From assembly GCF_006438725.1 (NCBI RefSeq), contig NZ_RCZD01000002.1:435294-499293 (forward strand): a stretch of DNA of 64,000 nt. The letters run 5' to 3'. Below, one piece after another: positions 62,649 to 64,000 of the stretch. Positions within the stretch are counted from its first letter, which is position 1. Each line of letters opens with the position of its first letter. The notes under the pieces are model-generated. The model searched no databases. It was not told where the DNA came from and saw only the letters and a list, made by a program, of their open reading frames with translations. This DNA is from Ewingella americana. Lineage in GTDB: Bacteria; Pseudomonadota; Gammaproteobacteria; Enterobacterales; Enterobacteriaceae. The translations under genes and the position numbers were made by a program.

Positions 62649-63012
62649 GGGGCTGATTCTGGATTCGACGGGATTTGCGAAGCCCAAGGAGCATGCCGAG
62701 GGGCGGTTTGCCTCGTAAAAAGCCGCAAAAAAATAGTTGCAAACGACGAAAACTACGCACTAGCAGCTTAATAACCTGCTTAGAGCCCTCTCTCCCTAGC
62801 CTCCGCTCTTAGGACGGGGATCAAGAGAGGTCAAACCTAAAAGAGATCGCGCGGACACCTTGCCTGGGGTGAAAGCGTTAAACCCAATCAGGATAGTTTG
62901 TTAGTAGCGTGTCTGTCCGCAGCTAACCGGCGAATGTAAAGACTAGACTAAGCATGTAGTGCCGACGGTGTAGTAATTTCGGACGGGGGTTCAAATCCCC
63001 CCAGCTCCACCA
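62649..63012 (+). ncRNA. ssrA: Transfer-messenger RNA (tmRNA)
   Basis: 364 nt. Begins GGGGCTGATTCTGGATTCGACG and ends with the T-arm and CCA (GTTCAAATCCCCCCAGCTCCACCA-like), giving the alanine acceptor. The tag frame at 62739-62771 encodes ANDENYALAA then TAA, identical to the E. coli tag. Rescues stalled ribosomes. The 3' end is a common attachment site for islands, and an integrase gene follows directly. Confidence 0.98.
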
Positions 63013-63055
63013 AATAATGATCCGGTTATTACCAGATAAGTCCGGAGAAGTCCTG

Positions 63056-63091
63056 AAAGCCCGCATCCCTTCTAGGTTTGCGGGCTTTTTT
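63056..63091 (+). terminator. Terminator downstream of ssrA
   Basis: Ten-base stem AAAGCCCGCA / TGCGGGCTTT with a 13-base loop, followed by a T-run. Confidence 0.85.
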
Positions 63092-63134
63092 GTGTCTGTA
63101 GTAGTCCGAGGAGATCCGCCTGAAACCGGAGTCT

Positions 63135-63188
63135 ATTGGTATACGAATTGGTATACGCTAAGATGTATACCAATAAACGTATACCAAT
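63135..63188. repeat. Four-copy 10-bp repeat cluster upstream of the integrase gene
   Basis: ATTGGTATAC at 63135 and 63147, and its complement GTATACCAAT at 63165 and 63179. Two forward and two reverse copies face each other, ending 18 bp before the integrase ATG. They fit operators of an element-encoded repressor or integrase arm-type sites. Confidence 0.7.
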
Positions 63189-63205
63189 TAAGGGAAGATC
63201 CTTAC

Positions 63206-64000
63206 ATGGCGCGGACTACACGCCCCCTCACCCACACCGAAGTACAAAAAGCTAAAGCCCTCGACAAAGACCTCACCCTGCACGATGGTGACGGACTCTT
63301 TTTGTTAGTCAAAACCACCGGCAAGAAAATTTGGCGTTTCCGCTACCAACTTCCTAACAGTAACAAACGCACCATGATCAGCCTCGGTGCTTACCCTGCC
63401 CTCTCCCTTGCCGATGCCAGAGAGATTCGCGCTGAGAAGTTAGCGATGTTAGTCCGTGGAATAGATCCGCAGGCAAGTGCTGAAGAAGAGGCGGAGAAGC
63501 TCCAGATTGCTCAGGAAAGCATTTTCGTGAATGTAGCGCGTAAATGGTTCGAGCTGAAAGAAAGTCGCGTTAGCGCGGACCATGCTAAGGATATTTGGCG
63601 TTCTATCGAAAAGGACATTTTACCCAGCATCGAAAACGTTCCTGTTCACGAGCTTAAAGCGCGCACCCTGATTCAAGTATTAGAACCAATTAAAGCACGC
63701 GGAGCATTAGAGACTGTCAGGCGGTTAGTACAACGCATAAACGAGATAATGATTCACGCGGTTAATGTCGGGTTAATTGACGCCAACCCAGCCTCAGGTA
63801 TTGGCAATGCTTTCGAACGCCCGAAGAAGCAGCATATGCCGACCATACGTCCCGAAGAACTACCTAAGTTGATGCGCACCATTTCTATGAGCAATTTATC
63901 TATACCAACCCGCTGCCTGCTTGAGTGGCAGCTACTGACGCTTATACGCCCTGCCGAAGCATCAGCAACAGCATGGGCAGAGATCGATATAGAGAATAAG
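63206..64000 (+). CDS. P4-type tyrosine integrase, 3'-truncated by the window end
   Basis: 265 codons visible from the ATG at 63206. N-terminal DUF4102 arm-binding domain (TEVQKAKALDKDLTLHDGDGLFLLVKTTGKKIWRFRYQ ... ISLGAYPALSLADAREIR), then the core-binding SAM-like domain, and the first catalytic Arg in LLTLIRPAEAS. The rest of the catalytic domain is outside. Lies directly after ssrA in the same direction, as for islands such as CP4-57. Confidence 0.93.
   Translation, partial: MARTTRPLTHTEVQKAKALDKDLTLHDGDGLFLLVKTTGKKIWRFRYQLPNSNKRTMISLGAYPALSLADAREIRAEKLAMLVRGIDPQASAEEEAEKLQIAQESIFVNVARKWFELKESRVSADHAKDIWRSIEKDILPSIENVPVHELKARTLIQVLEPIKARGALETVRRLVQRINEIMIHAVNVGLIDANPASGIGNAFERPKKQHMPTIRPEELPKLMRTISMSNLSIPTRCLLEWQLLTLIRPAEASATAWAEIDIENK

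Overview
The window is chromosomal DNA of a member of the order Enterobacterales. Gene content, gene order and protein sequence follow the Escherichia/Serratia/Yersinia backbone closely. Most of it is moderately GC-rich, and a Yersiniaceae-like host (Rahnella, Rouxiella, Ewingella or Serratia relatives) fits best. The genus is inference; no rRNA gene is present to settle it.

Layout. 1-4.2 kb: end of sbcD and all of sbcC (DNA end processing), with a low-GC mosaic patch inside sbcC. 4.3-10.3 kb: accessory block with a Nudix hydrolase and a likely amino-alcohol catabolic cluster (AraC-type regulator, APH-fold kinase, class III PLP phospho-lyase, ethanolamine-type permease). 10.3-18.4 kb: mak, rdgC, ppnP, aroM, yaiA and aroL, as at E. 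coli minute 9, but aroM sits in an operon with a DUF1177 gene, an OPT-family transporter and an IclR-type regulator. 18.6-28.5 kb: miscellaneous genes (two methyltransferases, a YhcN-like protein, yedI, an MmyB-type regulator, a GNAT, sseA, a PhnD-like protein paired with a desaturase, agp, pagP). 28.8-62.6 kb: the conserved purL to smpB segment: purL, mltF, tadA, pgpC, murPQ/murR, yfhL, acpS-pdxJ-recO-era-rnc-lepB-lepA (reverse strand), rseC-rseB-rseA-rpoE, nadB, trmN, srmB, grcA, ung, grpE, nadK, recN, bamE, rnfH-ratA, smpB. It ends with ssrA (tmRNA) at 62.65 kb, followed by a P4-type integrase running off the window. ssrA is a well-known island attachment site, so an island very probably begins here.

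Two spots show recent insertion. The first is a 1.8-kb islet in the 5' end of yfhL, bounded by a 26-bp perfect direct repeat. It carries a small putative peptidoglycan amidase, an overlapping lipoprotein that looks like its immunity partner, and a reverse-strand remnant resembling phage tail protein D. The second is the ssrA integrase region, whose promoter holds four copies of a 10-bp element (two forward, two reversed).

Regulatory sites that could be read directly: a PhoP box at pagP, a PurR box at purL, tandem LexA boxes at recN, FNR sites at grcA, a heat-shock promoter at grpE, a sigma-E promoter and an RseD-like leader peptide overlapping rpoE, an RNase III-type hairpin upstream of rnc, a TrpR-like box at aroL, and palindromes near the murQ/murR and IclR genes. 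All functional statements are from motif and family recognition by eye; no database search was run.
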